Of a DNA stretch of 14,306 nt, positions 7,821 to 13,906 are shown piece by piece; position 1 is the stretch's first letter, and each line of letters opens with the position of its first letter. The stretch comes from Thermococci archaeon (GTDB lineage Archaea; Methanobacteriota_B; Thermococci; Thermococcales; Thermococcaceae), in NCBI GenBank assembly GCA_003663535.1, contig QMUE01000006.1:1-14306 (forward strand), in the 5' to 3' direction. The notes below the pieces were generated by a model. It ran no database searches. It was not told the origin of the DNA and saw only the letters and a program-made list of their open reading frames with translations. The translations under genes and the position numbers were made by a program.

Positions 7821-7838
7821 AGTATTTAAATGTTTCTT
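7821..7838. promoter_or_regulatory. Bidirectional archaeal promoter (shared TATA-like box)
   Basis: The palindromic octamer ATTTAAAT (7824-7831) sits about midway between the divergent MDH (ATG at 7773) and UPF0261 (ATG at 7885) starts. On each strand it is preceded by purine-rich sequence (AAGAAAAG on plus, AAGAAAC on minus) like a BRE element. Starts about 25 bases away would give leaders of roughly 30 bases in both directions. A second AT-rich candidate, TAATAATATATTT (7838-7850), could serve the plus-strand gene alone. Confidence 0.5.
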
Positions 7839-7884
7839 AATAATATATTTTTGATATTATTTTATTACAGAGGTGACAAATGTT

Positions 7885-9321
7885 ATGGAAATGAATAGGA
7901 CAACGGTATGTATCATGGGCACATTTGACACAAAAGGCATTGAAGCCAAATATCTGAAAGAGAAAATAGAACTTTATGGTGGAACACCTTTTCTAATTGA
8001 TATTTCTCTTAGGAAATACATTCACACTATAATAACCCCTGATGTCCCCAACCATATCGTGGCTCAGGAAGGAGGTAGCACAATTGAAGAAGTCTCTAAG
8101 AAAAATCGAAAAGAGGCCCAAGAAACCATGATTAAAGGCGCAATAAAGATACTGAGTAACCTCTTAACTGAAAAGAAGCTAGGAGGTATTATTGCATTTG
8201 GAGGGTCTGTAGGAAGTGGGATGGCCGTTAGGATATTAAAAACACTGCCCCTATTTGTTCCCAAATACTTGATAAGTACTTTACCCCAAGAAGTCTCTCC
8301 TATAATAGCCGGGAGTGACATTAAGGTATGGTGGTCTATTTCAGATATGGCAGGTGGAAATAAGATAAATAGCATAGAAGCCACTGTTCTTAACCAAATT
8401 GCAGCAGCCATTATGGGGGAGTTAAAGGCTAAGCCTGTAAATATGTCCAAAAAACCTATTATCGTAGCAACACAATTTGGAACTACTACCCCTCATTTGC
8501 TGATGAGCAAGGAAATCCTAGAAAACAAAGGTTTTGAAGTAATTTCTTTTCATGCGGTAGGTCTCTCAGGTGGTTATACTATGGAAGAATTCGTTAGAAG
8601 TGAAGAAAGAGTAGTCGGGGTTTATGATCTAACTACCCACGAAATAGTGGACGAAGTTGCTGGTGGCGTTTTAATAGCAAGTCATGAGGGAAAACTAAGG
8701 CTCAGAGCAGCCATTGAAAGAAAAATCCCCCACATAATACTCCCTGGTGGGCTTGATCAAGTTGTTTTTGGGCCTCCAGAGACCATTCCCAAAAAATATA
8801 AAAAACGCCTTTTTTATGAACACAGTAAAGGAATGGTAACTCTAATGCGATCAAATAAAAAAGAAATGTATCAATCTGGAAAACTAATTGCAGAACGAAT
8901 TAATGATGCCGAGAGTCCTGTGATAATCATAATACCAATACACGGATTCAGTACCTATGATAAAAACCCTCTTCTCTCAGATTCTTCCGGAGTGTATTGT
9001 CAAGTGATTAAAAATGGCAAACTAGAGATGACTGATATACCATGGTGGGATCCTTCTGCAGATATGATGTTATGGAAAGGAATACAAGAACATGTAGATT
9101 TAACAAACCCAAATGTCACTATCATACCAGTAGATGCCCATATTAATGATCCAGAGCTTGTACATTTTGTTATACAGATACTGATCAAAGCCATAAAAGG
9201 TACATGGAAAAGAGAAATCTTGAGTGACAATAAGTTATATGTAGGGGACCCATATCTCAAGTTTCGAACATTGATATTATACTATAACGACTATTTTAAG
9301 GTGGCGAATAATAAAAAATGA
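7885..9321 (+). CDS. Tm-1-like ATP-binding domain protein (UPF0261 family)
   Basis: The 478-residue product follows the UPF0261 pattern along its whole length. FDTKG is at 14-18 and the nucleotide-type loop GGSVGSG at 106-112. ISDMAGGNKIN follows near 152-162. The second half starts at PIIVATQFGTTTPHL (191-205) and has FHAVGLSGG, GVYDLTTHEIVDEVAGG (245-261), ILPGGLDQVVFG and MVTLMR. This is a two-domain protein related to the ATP-binding domain of plant Tm-1; its bacterial and archaeal role is unknown. About 25 residues (near 362-386) stand between the conserved Asp of FSTYD and DPSAD, where relatives I recall have a short link, so it may carry an insertion. The ATG at 7885 follows GAGGTG; a GTG at 7873 is inside that site. 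It is transcribed alone and divergent from mdh. Confidence 0.88.
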   Translation: MEMNRTTVCIMGTFDTKGIEAKYLKEKIELYGGTPFLIDISLRKYIHTIITPDVPNHIVAQEGGSTIEEVSKKNRKEAQETMIKGAIKILSNLLTEKKLGGIIAFGGSVGSGMAVRILKTLPLFVPKYLISTLPQEVSPIIAGSDIKVWWSISDMAGGNKINSIEATVLNQIAAAIMGELKAKPVNMSKKPIIVATQFGTTTPHLLMSKEILENKGFEVISFHAVGLSGGYTMEEFVRSEERVVGVYDLTTHEIVDEVAGGVLIASHEGKLRLRAAIERKIPHIILPGGLDQVVFGPPETIPKKYKKRLFYEHSKGMVTLMRSNKKEMYQSGKLIAERINDAESPVIIIIPIHGFSTYDKNPLLSDSSGVYCQVIKNGKLEMTDIPWWDPSADMMLWKGIQEHVDLTNPNVTIIPVDAHINDPELVHFVIQILIKAIKGTWKREILSDNKLYVGDPYLKFRTLILYYNDYFKVANNKK

Positions 9322-9353
9322 TACATAAAGTTCAATTTTGGATTTGACTTGTG

Positions 9354-9384
9354 TATAAAATATATATACCACAAACTATTTAAG
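9354..9384 (+). promoter_or_regulatory. TATA-like promoter region of the swivel-domain gene
   Basis: Two candidate boxes lie in the 113-base gap before the gene: TATAAAATATATATA (9354-9368) and CTATTTAAG (9376-9384). Start sites about 25 bases downstream would leave leaders of about 45 and 30 bases before the ATG at 9435. The second box gives the more usual archaeal spacing. No operator repeat is evident. Confidence 0.45.
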
Positions 9385-9434
9385 TGTAAAGTGTGTTATT
9401 AATAATTGCAGAATAGCACTTGGAGGTGCATGTA

Positions 9435-11258
9435 ATGGGATTGTTTTCTAAGAAGGAGGAAAAAAAGGAGGAATATGCCCTCGGTTCCAAAGTTATTGAA
9501 AGGTTCCTAGGGGACGACTATTTCCCAGTAAAATGGGGCGAAGATTGGGACAAAGAACTAAATGTAGAATGGGTAACTGTTTTGAAGGAACATGAAAAAG
9601 ATTTACACTGGTGGAGAAGTGATCTACACAACCCGCATCCAGCTTTGCCCATAATGGAGCTCTTTACTTGGTGGGATGCAAAACTCATAAAGAGTTGTGA
9701 ATATATGTACAGGAGATTTTGGTCTCCTACTGGAAGAGCATGGACTGGAAAAGTAGTTAATGGGTATGCCTATACTACCGTAATTCCACGTACTGACCCT
9801 GACGAGCTAAGAATTTCTGGAAAATACTTTATGAAGATATTACCAGTATATGCCGACATCTTCTTAGATCAATGGGAGAAGAGATATGTCCCCGAGATTA
9901 AGAACAATCTAGGGTTCATATTCAATTATCCATACGAAGAGGCTTCATTAGGAGAACTAATGTGGCTATTGGAAGAAATGATCGATATCTATGACAGAAA
10001 TTGGAAGCTTCACTGGATACTGAACTTTGCTCAATTTGCATCGTTCTTGTTCTTCAAAGAAACAGTTCGCCAAGTTATTGGAGATGAAAAGTATAACACT
10101 CCTGAGGTTCAGGACTTAATTGCTAGGATATTGGTGTCTACAGACGACGTTAACTGGGATTCTCTGAAGGTATTATATGATATTAAAGAAATGATTAAAA
10201 CCAACCCAACTGTAAGAGAACTATTTGAATCCGCAAAAACTGATGAAGAAGTTTGGGAAGAACTACAAAAACTAGAAGAAGGTAAAGAGATATATGAGAA
10301 GATAGCCCAATTCTTGAAAGAGTACGGAAGAAAATCACTGTATGTGTATGAGTATGACCTCCCAACCTGGGAAGAGTACCCGCCAACTGTTATTGCCCAA
10401 CTAAGAACCTACCTTTCAATGGACTACGACTTCTACGCAGACAAAGAATGGATTGCCACAGACCAACAAGAGGCCATTGAAAAATTAATGGAAATGATAC
10501 CAGAAGATAAGAAAGAAGTAGTAAAAGAGCAAATGGAGAGAGCTATAAAAATGGCACCATTAACACCCAACCATCACTTCTACATCGACCAGCAAACAAA
10601 CGCTGCTGCTAAATACGTGCTTAGAGAACTAGGAAGGAAGTTCGTAAAAGAAGGATTGCTAGAAGAGCCCTATGACATACTCTATCTAAAGTATGATGAG
10701 ATAAGAACCCTATTCGCAGATCCTGCAGAAATTGATGCCAAAGCCTTAGTAGAACAAAGAAAAGCCGAAAGAGAAAAAGCCAACAAACTTGTCCCTGCTC
10801 CCTATGTGGGAACAATTACAGAATGGTCAATCAAAGACGAGCCATACAAGCAAGGCCTCTGGGGATGGAGCTTTGAGAAATTACAAGAAGAGAAAGAGGC
10901 ATATGAAGCTGCAAAGAGCGGTAAAGTCAAATTCATAAAAGGTCTTGCGGCTGGGGCACCAAAAGTCGTAGAGGGAGTTGTTAAGGTAGTAGAAGGGCCG
11001 CATGAATTTGACAAAGTCGAAGAAGGAGATATTCTCGTCTGTGACATAACAAGCCCAGCATGGATTTCAGTATATCCAAAGGTAAAAGGAGTCATCACAA
11101 ACAGTGGAGGCCTTTCATCACACCCAGCAATAGTTTCAAGAGAATTCGGTATCCCATGTATAGTAGGCACAAGAATTGCTACCAAGATGCTCAAAGACGG
11201 CATTAAAGTGCGCTTGGATGGAGTAAAAGGTATAGCGACTGTTTTGGAAGAGGAATGA
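9435..11258 (+). CDS. PEP-utilising (phosphohistidine swivel) protein, phenylphosphate synthase alpha-like
   Basis: This 607-residue protein ends in the mobile phosphohistidine domain of PEP synthase/pyruvate phosphate dikinase. GDILVCDITSPAW leads to NSGGLSSHPAIVSREFGIPC, where His563 is the expected phosphoryl-carrying residue, and then DGVKGIATVLEE. It lacks both the ATP-grasp N-terminal domain and the C-terminal PEP/pyruvate TIM barrel. The first 470 residues instead form an aromatic-rich helical domain (HNPHPALPIMELFTWWDAKL, FWSPTGRAW, NGYAYTT). Length, layout and His position match the large subunit of Thauera phenylphosphate synthase, which transfers phosphate from His to phenol. The partner ATP-grasp subunit is not in this window. 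GGAGGTG lies six bases before ATG 9435; a TTG at 9420 overlaps it. The acceptor may be a phenol, an enol or an alcohol. The domain call is firm; the phenol role is only by resemblance. Confidence 0.85.
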   Translation: MGLFSKKEEKKEEYALGSKVIERFLGDDYFPVKWGEDWDKELNVEWVTVLKEHEKDLHWWRSDLHNPHPALPIMELFTWWDAKLIKSCEYMYRRFWSPTGRAWTGKVVNGYAYTTVIPRTDPDELRISGKYFMKILPVYADIFLDQWEKRYVPEIKNNLGFIFNYPYEEASLGELMWLLEEMIDIYDRNWKLHWILNFAQFASFLFFKETVRQVIGDEKYNTPEVQDLIARILVSTDDVNWDSLKVLYDIKEMIKTNPTVRELFESAKTDEEVWEELQKLEEGKEIYEKIAQFLKEYGRKSLYVYEYDLPTWEEYPPTVIAQLRTYLSMDYDFYADKEWIATDQQEAIEKLMEMIPEDKKEVVKEQMERAIKMAPLTPNHHFYIDQQTNAAAKYVLRELGRKFVKEGLLEEPYDILYLKYDEIRTLFADPAEIDAKALVEQRKAEREKANKLVPAPYVGTITEWSIKDEPYKQGLWGWSFEKLQEEKEAYEAAKSGKVKFIKGLAAGAPKVVEGVVKVVEGPHEFDKVEEGDILVCDITSPAWISVYPKVKGVITNSGGLSSHPAIVSREFGIPCIVGTRIATKMLKDGIKVRLDGVKGIATVLEEE

Positions 11259-11290
11259 TTTTTTAAATTTTTAATTTTTATTTACTTTTA
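11259..11290 (+). terminator. T-rich run downstream of the swivel-domain gene
   Basis: TTTTTTAAATTTTTAATTTTTATTTACTTTTA begins right after the stop codon. It fits an archaeal terminator. The same stretch contains TTTAAAT-like sequence that might act as a promoter for the PPC gene 50 bases later, so the two genes may be transcribed together or separately. Confidence 0.4.
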
Positions 11291-11301
11291 GGGTTTTAGG
11301 G
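11286..11301 (+). repeat. Tandem 8-base repeat before the PPC gene
   Basis: The octamer TTTTAGGG occurs twice in perfect tandem and is extended by GG. It ends ten bases before the ATG at 11312, and the G-run probably acts as the ribosome binding site. Whether the duplication is functional is not evident. Confidence 0.5.
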
Positions 11302-11311
11302 GGTTTCTAAA

Positions 11312-11734
11312 ATGTATGCCAAAAGAGATAAAGAGCATATAGTAGCAAAACTAGAAAAAAATGAGGATCTTGTAGAAAAACTGACCCAATTGGCACAAGA
11401 AGAAAATATAAAAGCGGGCATGATAGTTTCAGGCATTGGAATGTTAAAAGATCCCGAGATAGGTTATTACACCGGCACAGGTTATGAGCAAAAGAAACTT
11501 GAAGGGGTTTATGAACTCGTCTCAATAACCGGGTACCTCCAAGAGACTACCCCAAGAGTCCATATTCACATAAGCATTGCTGATAAAAACAACAAAGTAT
11601 ATGGAGGACACTTGCTTAGTGGAAAATGCGACCCTTATGCAATAATAGCAGTTATTTCCTATGAAAAACTAAGCTTCAAGAGGGTTTATGTAGAAAAAGC
11701 AAAGCGAATGGAAACTGAGGTATATGAGGTCTAA
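11312..11734 (+). CDS. PPC/DUF296 domain protein
   Basis: This 140-residue protein covers one full PPC (plants and prokaryotes conserved, DUF296) domain. An N-terminal helical stretch (LVEKLTQLAQEENIKAGMIVSGIGML) is followed by GYYTGTGYEQKKLEGVYELVS. Then comes the hallmark PRVHIHISIAD and VYGGHLLSGKC, whose histidines bind metal in characterised structures. In plants the domain is joined to AT-hooks and oligomerises. The prokaryotic single-domain form has no settled function, although it is often labelled DNA-binding. No AT-hook is visible here. It starts with ATG at 11312 behind a G-rich site (AGGGGG). It follows the swivel-domain gene by 53 bases in the same direction, so a shared role or regulation is plausible. 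It ends before a short convergent gap. Confidence 0.9.
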   Translation: MYAKRDKEHIVAKLEKNEDLVEKLTQLAQEENIKAGMIVSGIGMLKDPEIGYYTGTGYEQKKLEGVYELVSITGYLQETTPRVHIHISIADKNNKVYGGHLLSGKCDPYAIIAVISYEKLSFKRVYVEKAKRMETEVYEV

Positions 11735-11808
11735 TTGAGATCCCATGTTGCATATTGCAGTTATTGAGATTTTTCCTACCCTACTGGTTCCCTCTTCTTA
11801 CTTCGATT

Positions 11809-11943
11809 TTAAGAGAGTTTCAGATGCTCGTCCACTATAATTTCAAAATCTCCAACCTTTGCAATTATTTTTGTTGGCAATTCTGTTTTTCTTTCAATGG
11901 AAAACTTAACATTAACTTCCTCCAACTTTTTACCCTTGCTCAC
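11809..11943 (-). CDS. Small ORF, 44 codons, possibly a truncated OsmC-like N-terminus
   Basis: A GTG start overlaps the TGA of the upstream DUF6506 gene (GTGA) and opens 44 codons to TAA at 11811-11809. The peptide begins MSKGKKLEEVNVKFSIERKT and ends DFEIIVDEHLKLS. It has a sensible beta-strand pattern and archaeal codon use (AAG, ATA, GAA), unlike a chance frame. The order 'charged strand, then KVGDFEIIVDE' resembles the first two strands of OsmC/Ohr-type proteins, which continue with a GG...P segment. Here a stop intervenes, and the in-frame sequence beyond includes REPVG before another stop. It may therefore be a decayed OsmC-like gene or a genuine small protein. There is no clear Shine-Dalgarno; translation would rely on coupling to the overlap. 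Confidence in expression is modest, and the OsmC link is tentative. Confidence 0.4.
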   Translation of the reverse strand: MSKGKKLEEVNVKFSIERKTELPTKIIAKVGDFEIIVDEHLKLS

Positions 11944-12248
11944 TTAAATATCTCATCTCCGCTTTTTCCCTCAAGCCCTGGATGGATGTCAAACCTAACC
12001 ACACCCACAGGAACTTTTCCTTCCACTGCTTCCACAATTTTTGCAACACCTTTATGACCAAAGCCACCACATAGTTCAATTACTCCTATACCATCATTTA
12101 CAAGTTCCTTTGCGATTTTGCATGCCTCTTCATAGTCTTTAACTCCAACCACGTGAAGCTCTACAACTGGCGTTGAAATAATTGCCCTATGCTTCTCAGG
12201 CTCCGCTTCGGGAGCCAAGAACATAAAAACTGCTTTAAGCTTTCCCAT
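11940..12248 (-). CDS. DUF6506 family protein
   Basis: This small protein of 102 residues has an alpha/beta pattern. It opens with MGKLKAVFMFLAPEAEPEKH, then STPVVELHVVGVKDYEEACKIAKEL, a glycine-rich VIELCGGFGHKGVAKIVEAV, and PVGVVRFDIHPGLEG. This matches my memory of the DUF6506 family; no function is known. The alternating beta and helix units with Cys-Gly-Gly-Phe-Gly-His suggest a small-ligand or dimer site, which is inference. The ATG at 12248 has GGAGATGA a few bases upstream and leaves 27 bases after the membrane-protein gene. An earlier in-frame ATG at 12275 would add nine residues overlapping that ribosome binding site. Its stop overlaps the start of the 44-codon ORF. Co-transcription with the membrane protein, VOC and E1 beta genes is likely. 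Confidence 0.8.
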   Translation of the reverse strand: MGKLKAVFMFLAPEAEPEKHRAIISTPVVELHVVGVKDYEEACKIAKELVNDGIGVIELCGGFGHKGVAKIVEAVEGKVPVGVVRFDIHPGLEGKSGDEIFK

Positions 12249-12275
12249 TATATCATCTCCTAAACTCCTCTTCAT

Positions 12276-13310
12276 TCAGTCTTCCCATGACCATGATTGC
12301 GGAAATCCCGTTCTCTTGGACGGGAAGCATAGAGGTATCGCGAATCCCCAATGAACACCAGCATATGCAAGTACAAATGCTTGCATTAAGTAGTAAGTAT
12401 CTTCCGGACTTGTGGGAGGCCAGATATGCTTTGTTATTGCAATACTCACAAGAACTGCAATTATTTGGATTATGATAACTCCGATGAAACCTACAATTGC
12501 TCCCAACGTAGGCGGCTTTATCTTTCTCCACGGCCATCCTTCGAATATTACGAAGACACTCCAGTTAAAGCTACATCCTGCTCCGAACCATATTAGGAAA
12601 TAAAGGGAGTAACCACTTGTCAGGGACGCATAAGGAGCATCCAGCGAGAAATTAAAATGGCCCAGCAACGATGCGATTCCAACTGCCAAGAACACCACTG
12701 CCATGTTTATGACCCAGAATGCTATTCCTCCCTCATATCCTTTCATATCCTTACTCCAGTATGCTATAATTCCCGAGCCTAGGAGCCATTGTGTTGGAAT
12801 AAACCACCACGCAGGCATGAGACCTGGCTTTGGGAGAGCTATTATGGTAATTAGAACTAGGGAATACCAGAGCATTAAATCCAGCACTGCCTTTTTAGGA
12901 GCAGGCGTCTCTCCCCATAGGTGGAAGGAAAAATCTGTGACTACCACCCAGAAGAACAGACCTGCCAGTATCGGGAATCCATAGGTTTGAAGGTCGACCA
13001 GCTTGCTTGCTAGATACCAGCATACTACACCCAATACCCATGAAACACCGAGGGTTGCAATTCCACGGCTCCACCAGTTTTCAACTTTGTTAAAGGGCCA
13101 ATACCCCCACACAACGAATGCAAAGACCCACCATAAAGCCCATAGATACGTTCCAACAATATCAAGCCATTCTGCCCCACATATGGAAACTCTAGTGAAT
13201 ATTAAGTGCCCAATCCACCAATTTAAAACGGAGGCTATGATAACGGCCAACATTACAGGCCAATGATAACCCCATTTCTGCTCCTCTTTCACTTCCTCAG
13301 GCGTTCTCAT
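12276..13310 (-). CDS. Tryptophan-rich multi-pass membrane protein, unknown family
   Basis: The 344-residue product has about ten hydrophobic segments separated by short charged loops, so it is an integral membrane protein. Tryptophan is remarkably common: I count about 30 (near 9 percent), many in WW pairs near segment ends, such as NWWIGH, ALWWVFAF, ENWWSRG and PAWWFIP. The tail is hydrophilic (PSKRTGFPQSWSWED). I do not recognise the family and see no ATPase, Fe-S or heme-binding motif. One Cys-containing segment (WFGAGCSFNW) and several membrane His (GHLIF, FHLWG, VHWGF) may line a pathway. It could be a transporter or channel for a substrate or product of the neighbouring enzymes. The start is ATG 13310, directly after AAGGTG; GTG 13313 is an alternative. 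It lies downstream of the VOC gene and upstream of DUF6506. Confidence 0.85.
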   Translation of the reverse strand: MRTPEEVKEEQKWGYHWPVMLAVIIASVLNWWIGHLIFTRVSICGAEWLDIVGTYLWALWWVFAFVVWGYWPFNKVENWWSRGIATLGVSWVLGVVCWYLASKLVDLQTYGFPILAGLFFWVVVTDFSFHLWGETPAPKKAVLDLMLWYSLVLITIIALPKPGLMPAWWFIPTQWLLGSGIIAYWSKDMKGYEGGIAFWVINMAVVFLAVGIASLLGHFNFSLDAPYASLTSGYSLYFLIWFGAGCSFNWSVFVIFEGWPWRKIKPPTLGAIVGFIGVIIIQIIAVLVSIAITKHIWPPTSPEDTYYLMQAFVLAYAGVHWGFAIPLCFPSKRTGFPQSWSWED

Positions 13311-13327
13311 CACCTTCTAAACATTCT

Positions 13328-13348
13328 CAAATTTAAAAAAAGAAACTT
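13328..13348 (-). promoter_or_regulatory. T-run / TATA-like element before the membrane-protein gene
   Basis: On the minus strand the 48-base gap after the VOC gene holds TTTCTTTTTTTAAATTTGAG. It can be read as a T-run terminator of the E1/VOC part or as a TATA-like box about 25-30 bases upstream of the membrane-protein start. The position and length fit either reading, so the operon may have an internal boundary here. Confidence 0.35.
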
Positions 13349-13358
13349 TGACCTTGCG

Positions 13359-13871
13359 TCAGCCTATCCAAGGGATTTTAGCCCCGGGCGGATATACTTC
13401 ATCAGGTTCTGGCCACTTGAAGCTCTCAGGTGGCTTGTAGATCTCAGCAATAACCTTTAAGTCTTCCTCAGTAGTTAAGTAAGTGTAGATGAAGTCACAC
13501 CATGTGCCACCTTGTAAAATTTTGTGACCCTTAGACCTGAAAAAGTTCATAGCTTCATCATAGTCTTCAACCCCAAAGGCTACATGGTGTAGCCCTTCGC
13601 CATGGGTGCGTAAAAATTCTGCGTAAATGCTTTTGTCATCTTTAGGTTCTATCAGTTCCCATTGGACTTTCCCAATGTTACATAGGGCGAGACGCATAGC
13701 ATAATCCTCTCTTTTATCTCTGATGATCATATCTTTCACTGTTTCTGGGTTAAATTCATATATTGCCCACGGGCCTATCCCATACTCGTCATAGTATATT
13801 TTTACAGCTTCATCTAAATTTTTCACAACAACAGCAACCTGAAGGACATCCGTAAATATAGGTTTTTCCAC
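13359..13871 (-). CDS. VOC (glyoxalase/methylmalonyl-CoA epimerase-like) protein
   Basis: This 170-residue protein holds two beta-alpha-beta-beta-beta modules of the vicinal-oxygen-chelate fold. The first begins LQVAVVVKNLDEAVKIYYDEYGIGPW. The second begins GLHHVAFGVEDYDEAMNFF. Candidate metal ligands are Glu72 in QWELIEP, His95/His96 and Glu143 in IAEIYKPP. The first ligand, usually His in the DHIGIAV-type motif, is Gln11 here, so the metal site may be altered. Relatives act as methylmalonyl-CoA epimerases, glyoxalases or dioxygenases; the tail PPESFKWPEPDEVYPPG is proline-rich. It starts with GTG at 13871 behind AAAGGAGGT. It follows the 2-oxoacid dehydrogenase E1 beta gene by 35 bases and probably acts on a related acyl or hydroxyketone compound. 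Confidence 0.9.
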   Translation of the reverse strand: MEKPIFTDVLQVAVVVKNLDEAVKIYYDEYGIGPWAIYEFNPETVKDMIIRDKREDYAMRLALCNIGKVQWELIEPKDDKSIYAEFLRTHGEGLHHVAFGVEDYDEAMNFFRSKGHKILQGGTWCDFIYTYLTTEEDLKVIAEIYKPPESFKWPEPDEVYPPGAKIPWIG

Positions 13872-13906
13872 AATCCTTACCTCCTTTTTCTAAAAAATTG
13901 GGAAGA

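Noticed and set aside
10802..11203. Minus-strand frame of 133 codons opposite the swivel domain
   Set aside because: The plus strand there encodes the conserved phosphohistidine domain; the antisense frame has no recognisable motif or start signal.
11755..12057. Plus-strand open frame of 100 codons in and beyond the convergent gap
   Set aside because: It has no ribosome binding site, is Phe/Leu/Cys-rich in the manner of an antisense shadow, and overlaps the better supported minus-strand DUF6506 and small ORF.
12253..12537. Minus-strand frame of 94 codons with several Cys, hinting at a small zinc protein
   Set aside because: It lies out of frame inside the 3' end of the membrane-protein gene; its Cys/Asn/Ser-rich composition is a frame-shift shadow of hydrophobic codons.
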